This document shows, piece by piece, positions 25,429 through 26,948 of a stretch of 26,948 bases of DNA. The notes beneath the pieces are model-generated. The model did no database searches. It was not told the DNA's origin and saw only the letters and a list, made by a program, of their open reading frames with translations. The DNA comes from Deltaproteobacteria bacterium UBA6967 (lineage in GTDB: Bacteria > SAR324 > NAC60-12). The stretch is from positions 5,177-32,124 of the forward strand of contig DJYX01000150.1 in assembly GCA_002450295.1 (NCBI GenBank), in the 5' to 3' direction. How positions within the stretch are numbered: position 1 is the stretch's first letter; each line of letters starts with the position of its first letter. The position numbers and the translations under genes are program-made.

Positions 25429-26247
25429 ATGTTACTTCCTCAAATGGATGATTCGGAGTTTGAAGACTTCCGAAAACTGATACACGAAAGTATCGGTATT
25501 AGCCTGTCACTGCAGAAGAAGCAGTTGTTGATGACTCGACTGTACCGACGGATGTATCAACTTGGAATCAACTCTTATGGAGAGTATTGGGCGCATGTCC
25601 TGAATGACGAAACGGGTTCGGAAATGGTTTTGTTGTTGAACGCCGTTTCCACGAACAAAACGGATTTTTTTCGGGAAAGCGATCATTTCACTTTTTTGAA
25701 AAATGAGGTTTACCCCCAACTCCAAAAACAACAAACGATCCGTATATGGAGTTGTGCCTGTTCAAGTGGTGAAGAGGCCTACACAATTGCAATGACGTTG
25801 CTTGATGCATTTGGTGGAGTATTGGGTGGTCGAGACGCAAAGGTTCTAGCTACTGATATCTCGACTCGCATGCTGGATCAGGCGGAACTAGGCCGCTATC
25901 CAGTCAATCAGTTGCCCTTAATACCGGAAGTTTTGCGCAATCGTTATTGTCAGATTCTCCCGGAAACGAATGGGGAGATGTTTCAGGTTAGTAGTCAATT
26001 AAAGGCATTGATTCGATTTCGCCGGTTGAACCTCATTCAGGAATATCCTTTACGGACCCAGTTTGATTTCATCATGTGTCGAAATGTCATGATATATTTC
26101 GACCGGGATGACCAAGAAAAATTGATTGAACGGTTGAGCGGCTATATCAAACCTGGTGGTTATCTCTTTGTGGGTCACTCAGAAAGTTTGATTGGTCTCC
26201 AGAATTCCTTGAAATATGTACAAAGCTCCATTTACCAGCGGATCTAA
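25429..26247 (+). CDS. cheR: Chemotaxis protein methyltransferase CheR
   Basis: The protein is 272 residues from the ATG at 25429. A TTG at 25423 would add two residues and is better spaced from GGTGG at 25411-25415, so the start is undecided. CheR methylates receptor glutamates with S-adenosylmethionine to give adaptation. Motifs are NKTDFFRE at 76-83, the SAM-binding WSCACSSGEEAYTIAM at 107-122, ATDIS at 141-145, CRNVMIYFD at 217-225 and GHSESL at 249-254. The beta-subdomain segment (about 173-197) looks as long as in E. coli CheR, consistent with pentapeptide binding. The gap to the upstream receptor gene is under ten bases. Confidence 0.95.
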   Translation: MLLPQMDDSEFEDFRKLIHESIGISLSLQKKQLLMTRLYRRMYQLGINSYGEYWAHVLNDETGSEMVLLLNAVSTNKTDFFRESDHFTFLKNEVYPQLQKQQTIRIWSCACSSGEEAYTIAMTLLDAFGGVLGGRDAKVLATDISTRMLDQAELGRYPVNQLPLIPEVLRNRYCQILPETNGEMFQVSSQLKALIRFRRLNLIQEYPLRTQFDFIMCRNVMIYFDRDDQEKLIERLSGYIKPGGYLFVGHSESLIGLQNSLKYVQSSIYQRI

Positions 26248-26292
26248 TCGTGATGAATCCAACTCTTTATCCAAAATTCAGAGGCAAATAAA

Positions 26293-26948
26293 ATGACAGG
26301 CGGGCCAGTCAAAGTGCTGATCGTGGATGATGCACCGATCGTAAGAAATGTCCTCACAAAAGAACTCAGTCGTGATTCGCGTATTGAAGTCGTTGGGGCT
26401 GCTGAGGATGCTTACCAAGCTAGGGATATGATCATTGAAAGGAATCCTGACGTGATCTCCCTTGACCTGCTGATGCCAAGAATGGATGGCTTGGAATTCA
26501 TGGAGGTCTTGATGAAACACTGGCCCATGCCGATCATTGTGCTGAGTTCAATCGTCGATGATCATTGGGATCAAGCCCTAAGAGCCCTGGAGTTGGGGGC
26601 TATTGAAGTGTTCGCAAAACCAAACCCAGAAGATCCTGTGGCCTTCAAGGCAATGTTGGCCCGCTTGACAGATACTCTTGTCTGGGCAGCGAGGATTGAC
26701 ATGAACGAGGTGTTGCAGAAAAAAAAGATCCAGAGCAAACCAAGTCCTCTGAAATCCCCCTCTCTAGCAAGGGCTGCAGACAAGATAATTGCAATTGGTG
26801 CTTCAACAGGTGGGGCCGAAGCTTTGCGAAATATTATTCCACTGTTACCCCCAACAACGCCGGGTATATTGATTGTCCAGCACATGCCGGAGCACTTCAC
26901 ACATTCCTTTGCACAGCGACTTGATCAGATGTCACAGATTGAGGTGAA
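26293..26948 (+). CDS. cheB: Chemotaxis methylesterase CheB (3' truncated by window edge)
   Basis: The frame is open from the ATG at 26293 to the end of the window (218 residues seen), with GAGG eight bases ahead. A receiver (about 6-125) has the acidic pair at 12-13, phosphoacceptor Asp58 (SLDLLMP), Ser85 in the switch position and Lys109. After a linker the methylesterase domain begins at about 163, with catalytic Ser171 in GASTGG and His197 in VQHMPEHFT. It removes methyl groups from, or deamidates, receptor glutamates and is activated by CheA. The catalytic Asp lies beyond the window. The receiver here is of ordinary size, without the insert of the three regulators upstream. Confidence 0.94.
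   Translation, partial: MTGGPVKVLIVDDAPIVRNVLTKELSRDSRIEVVGAAEDAYQARDMIIERNPDVISLDLLMPRMDGLEFMEVLMKHWPMPIIVLSSIVDDHWDQALRALELGAIEVFAKPNPEDPVAFKAMLARLTDTLVWAARIDMNEVLQKKKIQSKPSPLKSPSLARAADKIIAIGASTGGAEALRNIIPLLPPTTPGILIVQHMPEHFTHSFAQRLDQMSQIEV

Overview
The window looks like chromosomal DNA of a Gram-negative, proteobacteria-like organism. The evidence is a BolA protein close to the E. coli form, SecA with a zinc-binding SEC-C tail, a transmembrane chemotaxis apparatus and a c-type haem sensor that must be matured outside the cytoplasm. A deep marine lineage such as SAR324 would fit, but that is only a guess. All of the DNA reads as ordinary coding sequence. Genes are tightly packed, no gene-free gap exceeds about 250 bases, and I saw no tRNA, rRNA, insertion sequence, prophage or CRISPR array.

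Region 1 (1-4056, + strand): the 3' end of ftsZ; two membrane-anchored FHA-domain proteins; a low-molecular-weight phosphatase overlapping a fructosamine-kinase-family gene (a likely sugar-adduct repair pair); and a small unknown ORF. Region 2 (4053-9427): glgC-glgA on the minus strand, diverging from a plant-like phosphofructokinase on the plus strand, then a DHH phosphoesterase and a tiny membrane protein on the minus strand. This couples glycogen synthesis to glycolysis. Region 3 (9543-14725): housekeeping genes aroC, secA and panC on the minus strand, with bolA on the plus strand between aroC and secA. Three convergent gene pairs overlap at their 3' ends.

Region 4 (14972-26948, + strand) is the distinctive part: a co-directional run of ten signalling genes. 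Three tandem paralogous response regulators carry an unusual insert of about 33 residues in the receiver domain, and the third is fused to a class III adenylate cyclase. Next comes a transmembrane histidine kinase of the HNIGN type with an enlarged DHp region. A chemosensory set follows: cheA, cheW, two methyl-accepting proteins (one nearly without a sensor domain, one with a periplasmic c-haem CXXCH domain), cheR and cheB, the last running off the window. The layout suggests a chemosensory array whose output may be cAMP rather than, or as well as, flagellar switching. This inference is the most interesting hypothesis in the window.
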